Shown: positions 46,202 to 54,956 of the stretch, in pieces | Layout of the letters: every line of letters starts with the position of its first letter | Numbering within the stretch: position 1 is the first letter of the stretch | Origin: Bacteroidota bacterium | Lineage (GTDB): Bacteria; Bacteroidota; Bacteroidia; Sphingobacteriales; Sphingobacteriaceae | Direction of reading: 5' to 3' | Assembly (NCBI GenBank): GCA_026224775.1 | Contig: JAMFRP010000002.1 | Location: 124,001-188,000 of the forward strand | DNA length: 64,000 bases | Position numbers and translations under genes: made by a program | Notes under the pieces: generated by a model | Told to the model about the DNA's origin: nothing | The model's database searches: none | The model's input: the letters and a program-made list of their open reading frames with translations, nothing else

Positions 46202-46532
46202 GTTATATAGTTGTGTATCCCCTAATTATTATAATTAAAAAAGAGTTAACCCCTAAGCTTTACATTGGGTAGAGCTGGTTGAGGTTTACATTGGTTATTC
46301 GTAAAAATCAAAAATAGCTTTGCGAAACAACTCCTATAATAGCCGAAACATTTATTTTGATGGATTATACAACTTAACAGACAAAGTCACGATATTTTTG
46401 TCGAAAAACGAAAAGCTTACAATGAGTATAAATACTGGTTGTTTTTGCAAAATGTTTTATATATAATAGCATATCACACAACCAAGCAACTTTTATAATG
46501 GAATATACCATTATAAACCTAATAATTATTTA
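46202..46532. other. Divergent promoter region of the sugar-acid cluster
   Basis: 331 bp between the SDR and the AraC gene. It holds the palindrome at 46492-46517 and GGTTGT...ACAACC half-sites (about 46436-46483). No gene seen. Confidence 0.6.
46492..46517. promoter_or_regulatory. 26-bp palindrome upstream of araC-type gene
   Basis: Arms TTTATAATGG and CCATTATAAA are perfect over 10 bp around AATATA. It ends 15 bp before the AraC ATG, in a position suited to autoregulatory repression or an mRNA leader hairpin. Confidence 0.6.
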
Positions 46533-47429
46533 ATGAGTAACAGTTTCAAAAGGCGCGATGGCTTTACAGGAGAAAAACTGATCAGTATTCCGCTAAAGGT
46601 GTTAAAAGATGCCAAAGAAAAAAATCCTGAGTTATACTTTATGTATGTTACTCACATAGGTTATTTTCCTAAAGCTGCATTCCATTACCGCGAGCGGAGA
46701 AAAGGTTGTGAGGATAATATTTTAATTTATTGCGTACAAGGGAAAGGACATTATATAGTTGACAATAAACGCTATGAGGTTCATGCTAACCAGTTTATCA
46801 TATTGCCGGTTACCGATAAGTATATGCGCTATTGGGCTGATATTGAAGACCCCTGGACTATTTACTGGATACATTATACAGGTGATAATATCACCATGTT
46901 AAATAAATCATTAAACTTAAGTATTACTAACGGACCAATACATATCCCCTTTAATGATAAGGCAATCGAAACGTGGCACAATATCTACCAAACCCTTGAA
47001 ATGGGTTACAGCACTGAAAACCTATGTAATGCAAGCTTCTGCTTATATCATTTGATAGCGGTATTTCTGTTTCCTCAGCACCATATTAATAGTAATGAAC
47101 AGATAGATATTATTACGCAAACAATACTTAATATGCGTAATAACCTGAGTAAAAGACTGAGCGTTGAGGACATGGCCCAAATGCACACGCTATCGGTATC
47201 ATACTTTTCAAACCTTTTCAAGAAAGCTACTGGCATGCCGCCGATAGATTACTTCATTCAGTTAAAAATGCAAAGAGCCTGCCAGCTATTGTATGTCAAC
47301 GGGTCAAAAATCAAAGTGGTAGCAAGCGAACTAGGCTATGAAGACCCATATTATTTTTCGAGGATATTTAAAAAATATATAGGCACTTCCCCTGAGCAAT
47401 ATAGAATGAGTTCCAAAAATTCAGGTTAA
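46533..47429 (+). CDS. AraC-family transcriptional regulator
   Basis: 298 residues: an N-terminal cupin-like sugar-binding part (about 30-165: ILIYCVQGKGHYIVDNKRYEVHANQ...WTIYWIHYTG) and a C-terminal AraC domain (about 200-295: LSVEDMAQMHTLSVSYFSNLFKKATGMPPIDYF, IKVVASELGYEDPYYFSRIFKKYIG). It is divergent from the SDR-dehydratase-symporter operon and is the likely inducer-responsive activator of that operon. Confidence 0.92.
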   Translation: MSNSFKRRDGFTGEKLISIPLKVLKDAKEKNPELYFMYVTHIGYFPKAAFHYRERRKGCEDNILIYCVQGKGHYIVDNKRYEVHANQFIILPVTDKYMRYWADIEDPWTIYWIHYTGDNITMLNKSLNLSITNGPIHIPFNDKAIETWHNIYQTLEMGYSTENLCNASFCLYHLIAVFLFPQHHINSNEQIDIITQTILNMRNNLSKRLSVEDMAQMHTLSVSYFSNLFKKATGMPPIDYFIQLKMQRACQLLYVNGSKIKVVASELGYEDPYYFSRIFKKYIGTSPEQYRMSSKNSG

Positions 47430-47564
47430 TAAATCTGTTGTTTTCTGCGATGTTTTTATAGATGTTTCTATTACGACTGAGGGAAAATGATCGATTACCA
47501 AGACAAACCGGAAATTATTGTGATCCGGAAAAATCTGTCATTATTCTCTGATAATACTAAAATC

Positions 47565-48929
47565 TTACCCTACCGCCTTATTCAAAGCAATAATGGCCGT
47601 CTTGAATTGCGCACGTTCGATGAGGAACTGGACGTTGACCTTGCCTTTGGCGACCCCGGCGCTGATGATGTTGATATCGTATTTAGCCAGGGCCTTGGCC
47701 GCATTGGCAAGGAGGCCGGGTTGATCCATGTTGGAGCCGAGGAGACAGACCATTGCGACGGGTTCGGTGCTTACTTTTTCGAATTGATTTTCGAGGTCGG
47801 TGATGAGTTCAGGTTTGAAGTCGCTTTCCCAGATGACAATGCTGATGCTATTGGCGCTGGTGACTTTAAAGGTATAGCTAACACTATGTTTAAAGAACAA
47901 TTCCATTATCGCAAGATCGGAGCCAACATTACCGGTCATCAGCGGGTCATAAATATCGATGAGCAACTGCTGGTCTGTACCGGTGATGACCTCTACCCTT
48001 TTGATCTTGCTGATATAGTCTTTGGTGATCAGCGTGCCGGGGTGTGCAGGTTCAAAGGTATTTTTGATACGCAAATGTATACCAGCCATTTCCAATGGCT
48101 TGGCTGCTTTGGGATGAATGGCTTCCATACCGACGTCGGCGAGTTGGTCAGCGATATCGTAATTGGTATTGCCCACGGGTTTCACGTTCTCTATACCCAC
48201 CAGGCCGGGATCAGCTGTCGATAAATGGTATTCTTTATGGATAATGGCTTCCTGCGGTTTTAGTATCTCTGCGATCTTGCTGAAGGTCACTTCGGAATAA
48301 CCGCGGTCAAATTCACGCATGATACCTTCTGTGCCTTTGGTATAGCCGGTCGTGATACAGATGCAGTTGCTCAGATCAATAACTGCAAAAGCATCAGCAA
48401 TACGTTCGCTAATGGTTAAAGGTCTGCGGTCGTCAAAGCCCGACAGGTCGATGAGTTTAGCGTTAATACCTTTGCTTTGAAGAATTTGATTGAGTACATA
48501 GGCTGAATGCGTTTCACCGATCGAGGCTAATATTTCACGCGCGGCGAGCAGGATACCCTCATTGAGGTAACCCGAGGCTAGCATGGTAGTGGCGCTTTCC
48601 AGATAGGTCAGCGCTTTGGCGATGTGCCGGTCAATAAAATCATCAGCTTTAGCTACATCAAGCCCAAGCGTTTCAAATGTTTGATTCAATGATTTCAATT
48701 GGATAGCTACGTCGGTTAGCGCCTCATGATAATCCTCGTTATTCGCCAGTTTGTGATAAACACCTGGCGCTTTGGTTTTCTTATTCTCCAAAAGCAGGTT
48801 CGTCATCCCCGAAAAAGCCGAAACCACGAACACCCTGCCCTGCAGCTGCCCGTTAAAATAAATGATATTATCAATCACTTCCTTCAGCGCGCTCATCGAA
48901 GTCCCGCCGATTTTCTCTACAGTTAGCAT
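47565..48929 (-). CDS. lysC: Aspartate kinase
   Basis: 454 residues. The N-terminal aspartokinase signature is KIGGTSM (6-12), followed by the amino-acid kinase fold (VVSAFSGMTNLLLENKK, ITTGYTKGTEGIMREFDRG) and C-terminal ACT domains (about 310-454: ANSISIVIWESDF, CLLGSNMDQPGLLANAAKALAKYDINIISAG). It phosphorylates aspartate at the entry to lysine, threonine and methionine synthesis; ACT domains indicate feedback control. It is not in an obvious amino-acid operon here. Base use is visibly richer in G+C than in the flanking genes. Confidence 0.93.
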   Translation of the reverse strand: MLTVEKIGGTSMSALKEVIDNIIYFNGQLQGRVFVVSAFSGMTNLLLENKKTKAPGVYHKLANNEDYHEALTDVAIQLKSLNQTFETLGLDVAKADDFIDRHIAKALTYLESATTMLASGYLNEGILLAAREILASIGETHSAYVLNQILQSKGINAKLIDLSGFDDRRPLTISERIADAFAVIDLSNCICITTGYTKGTEGIMREFDRGYSEVTFSKIAEILKPQEAIIHKEYHLSTADPGLVGIENVKPVGNTNYDIADQLADVGMEAIHPKAAKPLEMAGIHLRIKNTFEPAHPGTLITKDYISKIKRVEVITGTDQQLLIDIYDPLMTGNVGSDLAIMELFFKHSVSYTFKVTSANSISIVIWESDFKPELITDLENQFEKVSTEPVAMVCLLGSNMDQPGLLANAAKALAKYDINIISAGVAKGKVNVQFLIERAQFKTAIIALNKAVG

Positions 48930-48996
48930 AATTCAAATTAAAAATCCGAAACTAAGGATTTTCAGTCTTTATAAAAATAGGAAGTGGCCGCGGACA

Positions 48997-49128
48997 TTAT
49001 TTCTTTTTGCCCGCGGAAATGTCGTCTTTCGAAACGGTTTTCTTACCACTCTGGTAATCAGATGTGCTTTTTTTACCATCGATTGCCGGGGCCTTTTTCA
49101 CGTTCTTACTGCCTTTGTCTTTGCTCAT
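48997..49128 (-). CDS. Tiny Lys-rich protein (43 residues)
   Basis: ATG 49128 to TAA 48997. The sequence begins MSKDKGSKNVKKAPAIDG and ends DDISAGKKK; it is about one third Lys, hydrophilic and probably disordered. The order SKNVKKAPA...KSTSDYQSGKK looks like a conserved small Bacteroidota protein, but I know no function. It lies 67 bp upstream of aspartate kinase on the same strand. It could be a nucleic-acid-associated peptide. Confidence 0.6.
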   Translation of the reverse strand: MSKDKGSKNVKKAPAIDGKKSTSDYQSGKKTVSKDDISAGKKK

Positions 49129-49324
49129 GATTATTGGTTTTAATTTAACTAGGTTATTATATCAATGCGGATCCGGTTTTAAATGGGCTGAACAGCATTT
49201 CAGCACTTAAGGATTTACATTTGGGATAATAACCATCCCCTGCATAAGCGTTCAGCAGGCTTTATGTTTGCGGATGCTACGATTTATTTTTTTGGCTATA
49301 CCATCCGATGATTAGCTTTGCCGG

Positions 49325-50680
49325 ATGAAGTCACCTTCTTTCAAATGGGTCGTTTTGGCAACAAGCCTGGCCTTTGTGGTCGCGCAGTTGGATGTGTCCA
49401 TTGTTAACCTGGCCTTGCCGCAGATCGGGAGCGCTTTTGGAGCGGGGATCAGCACCCTGCAATGGGTGGTTGATGCCTATACCCTGGCTTTCGCCGTATT
49501 AATGCTTTCAGCAGGTAGTATTAGCGACCGGCTGGGCTCCAGGCGCATCTTTCAGTTGGGCATTGTCATTTTTGGACTGGCTTCTGCGGGTTGCGCTTTT
49601 GCGCCAGATGGGGTGTCGCTGGTTATGGCCAGGATCATCCAGGGCATGGGGGCGGCGATGATGATCCCCAGTTCACTGGCGCTGCTGAATGGGCATTTCG
49701 CACACCAGCCTGAAATTCGAGCGCGGGCCGTGGGCCTATGGACGGCAGCGGGTAGCGCGGCGATGGCTGCAGGGCCTACTATCGGTGGCTTGCTGATCGA
49801 GCTGGCCAACTGGCGCTTTATCTTCCTGATCAATATCCCCATCTGCCTGGCAGGGTTCCTGCTGAGTTTCAGATTGAGAGATGGAAAAGTCAACACAGGA
49901 AGCGGGAAGTTTGACTGGGCAGGCCAGCTTAGCTGGACATTGGGGATCACAGCGCTGATCGCAGCCATTATTGAAGGGCCGAAACTGGGCTTTAGCAATC
50001 CGCTGGTGGTCATGGGGTTGATGTTTTTCCTGTTGATGTTCCTGTTTTTCTTATGGGTCGAAAGAAAGGCATCTCGCCCGGTATTACCCCTGTACTTATT
50101 TAGCTCTGGCACATTTAATGCTTTATTAATGCTGGGCGCGGTGTTGAATGGCGCCTATTACGGAAGCATCTTTGTATTAAGTCTGTATCTGCAACAGGTG
50201 CTGCACTATACATCCTTGGTTGCGGGTCTGGCCTTTATTCCGCTGACTGCGGGCTTTGTGCTTTCCAACGTAGCCAGCGCACGCATCATTGCCCGTTACG
50301 GCACCTGGAAGCCCATATTGTTTGGATTAGGGATTTTCGCACTAGGCTTCGCTGGCTTGTTCATTGCCGGCGCGGCTACCCCCTATTGGAAACTATTTTT
50401 ACCATTCCTAACCATTTCAACCGGGATGGGCCTTGCTGTACCGGCTATGATCAATGGTGTCCTGGCTAGTGTCGATAAAAAGCTTTCAGGCACTGCCTCG
50501 GCCATACTGACCACTTCGCGCCAGACCGCAGGGGCCATAGGCGTTGCTGTATTTGGCGCTATGGCTGCCGGAAACGGTTATGCGATCCTTCACGGCGTTT
50601 ACAAAGCTTCGGCCGTTTCCATAACAGTCACGGTCATTGCCCTGATCATGATCTACAGGATCGCTAGAAAACAAAGTTGA
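49325..50680 (+). CDS. DHA2-type (EmrB/QacA-like) MFS exporter
   Basis: 451 residues with about 14 hydrophobic segments. Motif A-like GSISDRLGSRRIFQLG follows TM2. The first helix reads ATSLAFVVAQLDVSIVNLALPQI, the family pattern with Asp in TM1, and TM5 has the export motif C region (AGSAAMAAGPTIGGLL). It probably exports drugs or other small hydrophobic compounds by proton antiport. It is single, and a terminator follows 43 bp after its stop. It is clearly GC-richer than the flanking DNA, hinting at acquisition. Confidence 0.9.
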   Translation: MKSPSFKWVVLATSLAFVVAQLDVSIVNLALPQIGSAFGAGISTLQWVVDAYTLAFAVLMLSAGSISDRLGSRRIFQLGIVIFGLASAGCAFAPDGVSLVMARIIQGMGAAMMIPSSLALLNGHFAHQPEIRARAVGLWTAAGSAAMAAGPTIGGLLIELANWRFIFLINIPICLAGFLLSFRLRDGKVNTGSGKFDWAGQLSWTLGITALIAAIIEGPKLGFSNPLVVMGLMFFLLMFLFFLWVERKASRPVLPLYLFSSGTFNALLMLGAVLNGAYYGSIFVLSLYLQQVLHYTSLVAGLAFIPLTAGFVLSNVASARIIARYGTWKPILFGLGIFALGFAGLFIAGAATPYWKLFLPFLTISTGMGLAVPAMINGVLASVDKKLSGTASAILTTSRQTAGAIGVAVFGAMAAGNGYAILHGVYKASAVSITVTVIALIMIYRIARKQS

Positions 50681-50723
50681 AATAATTAAACAATAAATGA
50701 TTGGTTGCCCCTATAAACAAGTA

Positions 50724-50750
50724 AGGCTCCTGATGAGCAGGAGCCTTTAC
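50724..50750 (+). terminator. Terminator after MFS exporter
   Basis: Stem AAGGCTCCTG (50724-50733) and CAGGAGCCTT (50739-50748), 5-nt loop, followed by TTA. The short U-run makes it moderately strong. Confidence 0.75.
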
Positions 50751-50790
50751 TAACCAATTATAAACCTAAATTATGAGAAGACTTTTCAAA

Positions 50791-50817
50791 TACTTAGTGT
50801 AAAAGTAACACTAAGTA
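50791..50817. repeat. Inverted repeat TACTTAGTGT-N7-ACACTAAGTA
   Basis: Perfect 10-bp arms. The left arm covers the end of a nine-codon reading frame (MRRLFKYLV, stop TAA at 50800-50802). It may be an operator, or a scar where a gene was interrupted. Confidence 0.5.
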
Positions 50818-51149
50818 AGATACCTTCCAAAAACTTCTTTTCATTTTACATATCGATGATAATTCCCCGGTTATCTACCACCAAGTAAAATTCTGTATTT
50901 ACGCTGCAAAGCGGCTACCAGGCTGAGATTGTGATAAGGTTTCCTCTAAAAATAAAATCTTGATCAATGAACACTGCATGGGAACAATTGTCTATGTGGG
51001 CATTCCGAAGTGCTCGCCTTACTGCTTAAATGTTACGGCATCAATTATATTTCTATTTAAACCTACCACAATAAAAAAACAGGCAACCAATATTCAAATA
51101 CCGTCGTAAGGCTTATAAGCATACGTTTTATCAACGTACTTCCAATAAT

Positions 51150-52805
51150 TTGAAAAATATCCAATTAGTATTAAGTATTCTTGACCATAAAGAAAAGGTA
51201 AGGTTTGGCCTAAGCATTATATTTGATTTGTTGATTGGAGTACTAGATATAGCTTTTTTGGGTTTGTTGTTAGTAATAATTAATTTTTATTCAATAAACC
51301 AAATTCCGGTCAATAATATTCTGCAGCAATCATTATTCAATAAGAACTCCCTAGTGCTAATCAGTATATTTTTCGGATTATACGCGATAAAAAATTGGGT
51401 AGGTTACCGCATTGCTCAATCTCAAAATTCTTTCTTTTATCAGATCGCCTCTCGTTTGTCAAGGCAAAATATGATTGATTATTTAAGAGAAGATTATTTC
51501 AAATTTATAAATATTGATTCGTCTGTTTACATTCGCAAAATAAGCCAACAACCAATAGAATTTAGCAACTACATCCTTATCAACATCCAGCAGATTATAT
51601 CGCAAAGTATATTGATATTTTTTACCATAGTTGGCATACTCTTTTATCACCCTTCGCTATTTCTTTCCTTATTCATTTTATTGATGCCTCCGGTAGTTTT
51701 ATTAGGGTACTACATTAAAAAAAAATTAAAAGAGGTAAGAACCAATTCAAAACTAACCAGTCAGCTAACACTTCAATATTTAAAAGAATCGCTTTCGGGG
51801 TATGTTGAAAGTAATATGTACGGTAAGAATGACTTTTTTACCGACAGATTCCACCACCAACAAGAACAACTTAACGAATATATAGCCACACAACAAACAT
51901 TGCAGGGCCTGCCATCACGGCTTATGGAAGTTTTTGCTGTATTAGGTTTCTTGATCATGATAGCCCTTAATAAATATTTCGCGGGTAATCACGGTGTCGG
52001 TTTGTTAGCTATCGGAGTGTTTATGGCTGCTTCTTACAAAATCATTCCAGGAATAGTTAAAATATTAAACAGTACGGGTCAAATTAAAACTTATGAAGTT
52101 ACATTGAACGATTTGCAGCGCGATAATGAGGGGGCGGCTGATGTGAACATACCTGCTGTCGCCATTAGTTCAATACAATTTGATAAGATTGATTTTTCGT
52201 ACAGGCACAACCAGATATTAAGTGGATTTTCTCTTAACCTGTGCCCAAGCGACTTTGTTGGTATTTTCGGGCCATCTGGGTTGGGGAAAACAACCATTGT
52301 AAATTTATTATTGGGTTTTTTGGAGCAAGATAGTGGAAGTATTTCTATCAATAGTATCGAAACAAATACTTCTGATCGTCAGCTTTTTTGGAACCGCATT
52401 TCCTACTGCAAACAGCACCCTTTTTTTATAAACGACTCTATACTCAAAAATATAACCCTTACTGAGGGGTCGTATGATTATCCAAAATTGGAAAATGTAA
52501 TTTCTTTTTGTGGTGTTGATGACATGCTGGGGCAATCTCCCGAGGGTATTGACAAGATGATTACCGAAAATGGTAAAAACATAAGCGGAGGCCAAAAACA
52601 ACGGTTGATGCTGGCTAGAGCACTATACCATGATTTTGACCTGTTGATATTGGATGAACCCTTCAGCGAATTAGACGAAGTTGCAGAAAAATCACTGCTA
52701 GTTAAGCTTAAACTGCTGGCGCAAAAAGGTAAAATGATTATTATGATAACGCATAACAAATCCAGCTTGTCATTTTGTAATAAATTGATTTCGTTAAATG
52801 ACTAA
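51150..52805 (+). CDS. ABC exporter, fused membrane and ATPase domains
   Basis: 551 residues from a TTG start (no in-frame ATG occurs before residue 108, which would cut away TM1-TM2). TM helices lie at about 20-48, 66-84, 145-190 and 260-300; the ATPase domain starts at about 342. Walker A GPSGLGKTT (374-382), signature SGGQKQRL, Walker B LLILDEP and the H-loop His (MITHNK). The shape is that of lipid, glycolipid or peptide exporters and of oligosaccharide flippases. It overlaps the following GT4 gene by 8 bp, which suggests its cargo is glycosylated. Confidence 0.9.
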   Translation: MKNIQLVLSILDHKEKVRFGLSIIFDLLIGVLDIAFLGLLLVIINFYSINQIPVNNILQQSLFNKNSLVLISIFFGLYAIKNWVGYRIAQSQNSFFYQIASRLSRQNMIDYLREDYFKFINIDSSVYIRKISQQPIEFSNYILINIQQIISQSILIFFTIVGILFYHPSLFLSLFILLMPPVVLLGYYIKKKLKEVRTNSKLTSQLTLQYLKESLSGYVESNMYGKNDFFTDRFHHQQEQLNEYIATQQTLQGLPSRLMEVFAVLGFLIMIALNKYFAGNHGVGLLAIGVFMAASYKIIPGIVKILNSTGQIKTYEVTLNDLQRDNEGAADVNIPAVAISSIQFDKIDFSYRHNQILSGFSLNLCPSDFVGIFGPSGLGKTTIVNLLLGFLEQDSGSISINSIETNTSDRQLFWNRISYCKQHPFFINDSILKNITLTEGSYDYPKLENVISFCGVDDMLGQSPEGIDKMITENGKNISGGQKQRLMLARALYHDFDLLILDEPFSELDEVAEKSLLVKLKLLAQKGKMIIMITHNKSSLSFCNKLISLND

Positions 52806-53874
52806 TAAACCCGATACCCTGATTATTCTCACACCTGGCTTTCCCGGGGATGAAACGGACAGCACCTGTATACCACCACAACAGATATTTGTACGGGTTT
52901 TGAAGGAAAATTATCCGCAATTAAATATTATCGTTTTAACCCTTCACTATCCGTTTTTTTCTGCACGGTATCAATGGAATGGAGTAGAGGTTATATCATT
53001 TGGAGGCGAGCGTAAAGGACGGCTTTACCGCAAAATAATAGGTGTAAGAGTATGGGCTGAATTGAAAAAAATAAATAAAGAATACCATATAATTGGCCTG
53101 TTGAGTTTTTGGTTGGGTAAATGTGCTTTTATCGGGAGTTGGTTTGCCGAAAAATATCACTTAAGGCACTATTGCTGGATATTAGGGCAGGATGCTAAAG
53201 CAGGAAATAAATATGTAAAAAGGATCAGCCCTAAAGGAAAATCATTAATTGCACTGTCAGATTTTATTGCTACCGAATTTCATAAAAATTATGGAATACT
53301 TCCTCAGCACATTATACCTGTTGGGATTGATACCTCGTTGTTTGCAGAAGTTATTCCTGAAAAAGATATTGACATCATTGGTGCGGGTTCTTTTATCCGG
53401 CTTAAACAGTATGATATATTTATAGAAGTAATAAAATTGCTAAAGGAGGATTTTCCAGACATTAAAACTTGCATTTGCGGCGATGGCCCTGAAATGATGC
53501 ATTTGCGCACAATGATTGATCTAATGGATTTAGATGACAATATTAAATTATTAGGCAGGCAGTCCCATGCACAGGTGTTAACCTTGATGCAAAAATCTAC
53601 GGTATTTTTGCATACATCAAACTATGAAGGTTTTGGCGCGGTTTGCCTTGAGGCATTATATGCCGGGGCACGGGTGGTGAGTTTTGTAAAACCAATGGAT
53701 GCCGATATTGAAAATTGGCATATAGTTGAGAATAAAGAAGATATGGTGCGAGTTATAAGAGCTATTTTACAAAATCGAGATTTGAAGCATCGGTTAGTAT
53801 TCCCCTACTCCATACATGATAACGCTAAAGCGGCTATGAAATTATTTGATTATAATCCGGTCGCAATTTCCTGA
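52798..53874 (+). CDS. GT4-family glycosyltransferase
   Basis: 358 residues with a GT-B fold. The N-terminal Rossmann half (LIILTPGFPGDETDSTCIPP) is followed by a C-terminal donor-binding half with IIGAGSFIRLKQYDIFIEV, ICGDGPEM and the E-x7-E motif EGFGAVCLE (about 279-287). It retains the sugar configuration and uses an activated sugar. Co-translated with the ABC exporter (8-bp overlap). Its 3' end overlaps that of the opposite GT4 gene by 25 bp. Confidence 0.9.
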   Translation: MTNKPDTLIILTPGFPGDETDSTCIPPQQIFVRVLKENYPQLNIIVLTLHYPFFSARYQWNGVEVISFGGERKGRLYRKIIGVRVWAELKKINKEYHIIGLLSFWLGKCAFIGSWFAEKYHLRHYCWILGQDAKAGNKYVKRISPKGKSLIALSDFIATEFHKNYGILPQHIIPVGIDTSLFAEVIPEKDIDIIGAGSFIRLKQYDIFIEVIKLLKEDFPDIKTCICGDGPEMMHLRTMIDLMDLDDNIKLLGRQSHAQVLTLMQKSTVFLHTSNYEGFGAVCLEALYAGARVVSFVKPMDADIENWHIVENKEDMVRVIRAILQNRDLKHRLVFPYSIHDNAKAAMKLFDYNPVAIS

Positions 53875-54947
53875 ATCCGGATTGCAATTGCCTCGAAAGA
53901 AAGGTTTGATTTAAAATAAGTAAGGCAGTTCTTTTGCTTCTCCTCAATGTTTGAAGCTTGTGTTTGCACCAATGCATTTAATAAGGCACTCTCATCTGCA
54001 ACTTCATATAACAATCCACATCTGCCATTATCAGTTATCATCCTGAAAGAATCTATATTGGTTACAACAGGTACACAGCCACATGCCATCGCTTCACAAA
54101 CTGCAGTGCCGCTGCCTTCATAATGCGATCCCGAGAGCAGGAAATCGGCACTGTTAAACCAGTAGAGTAAGTCATCATGTAATATCTTGCCAACTAATAC
54201 GATCTTGCTTCCATGCGGGTTTGCATTTAGTAATTGTTTAATTTCATTAAGCAATTCTTCTGTCTGATAGATCATATAAAGGCGAGCTTCCGGACAAATA
54301 GCTGCAAATCTCAAAAATGCTTTTATAACGTTCAGTGGGTCTTTATTTTCATTCAATCGCCCTACCCATAAAAAAGCATGGCTACCATTAACACCGGTTT
54401 GTAATTTGGCAATTTCTTTGTCAATGGGATAAAAAAGTGATGATACCTCCATCACCTCATAAATTTTATGAGGCGATCCAAGATTACCCTTGTTTACCCA
54501 ATCTAAGCCCATCGATTTGGAGGCAAACAGGTATGCATCTACCAAGGGATCAGCCAATCGTTGAATATATTTTTTCATACCGGTAAAAGGCTTTTCGGCA
54601 TGATGCTGCACTATGAATTTTGCTTTTTTATTTACCAGTACTCTTAATTGAATAACTTGTAACGGTTGATGTAAACCGTGTACAAAAACAATATCCGGAT
54701 TTAAACTACGCACATATCGATTTAATCGATCGGGAAAAAAAGTCTTCTTCCTGTTTAAATTCACAAAATGATGCTGTACACCGTTATGGGTGTATATCCC
54801 TTCGTAATTAATTTGTTTAATGCTTATTACCGCATTATTTTTACTGAGTTGCCCCAATAACTCAGTATACCCCGTTGTTCTTTTGATCCAGCTTTCAGGC
54901 GAAGTAAAATCCGGGGAATAATTGTAATTGACAAATACGTATAACAT
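53850..54947 (-). CDS. GT4-family glycosyltransferase (leftward)
   Basis: 365 residues, GT-B fold. FLWVGRLNENKDPLNVIKAF starts the donor domain, and YEGSGTAVCEAMACGCVPVV holds the E-x7-E motif. The N-terminal half (YVFVNYNYSPDFTSPESW) differs from the other GT4, so the two likely act on different steps. It is the last gene of the leftward operon beginning at 58019. Tail-to-tail overlap with the 52798 gene is 25 bp. Confidence 0.9.
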   Translation of the reverse strand: MLYVFVNYNYSPDFTSPESWIKRTTGYTELLGQLSKNNAVISIKQINYEGIYTHNGVQHHFVNLNRKKTFFPDRLNRYVRSLNPDIVFVHGLHQPLQVIQLRVLVNKKAKFIVQHHAEKPFTGMKKYIQRLADPLVDAYLFASKSMGLDWVNKGNLGSPHKIYEVMEVSSLFYPIDKEIAKLQTGVNGSHAFLWVGRLNENKDPLNVIKAFLRFAAICPEARLYMIYQTEELLNEIKQLLNANPHGSKIVLVGKILHDDLLYWFNSADFLLSGSHYEGSGTAVCEAMACGCVPVVTNIDSFRMITDNGRCGLLYEVADESALLNALVQTQASNIEEKQKNCLTYFKSNLSFEAIAIRIQEIATGL

Positions 54948-54956
54948 ATTTATAAG

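Larger units (their letters stand above)
50681..51149. other. Gap between MFS exporter and ABC exporter
   Basis: 469 bp. It contains a terminator, a 27-bp inverted repeat, and very short open frames (MRRLFKYLV at 50773; 20 residues at 50968) that look like decayed starts. No supported gene. Confidence 0.6.

Noticed and set aside
47487..48224. 245-residue open frame on the plus strand
   Set aside because: It is antisense to the clear aspartate kinase gene. Its residues mirror that gene's codons, and no family pattern is seen.
49552..50112. 186-residue open frame opposite the MFS exporter
   Set aside because: Shadow of a GC-rich gene; the exporter frame carries all the family motifs.
50968..51030. 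20-residue frame before the ABC exporter
   Set aside because: Too short, no conserved pattern, and not close to a recognisable initiation context.
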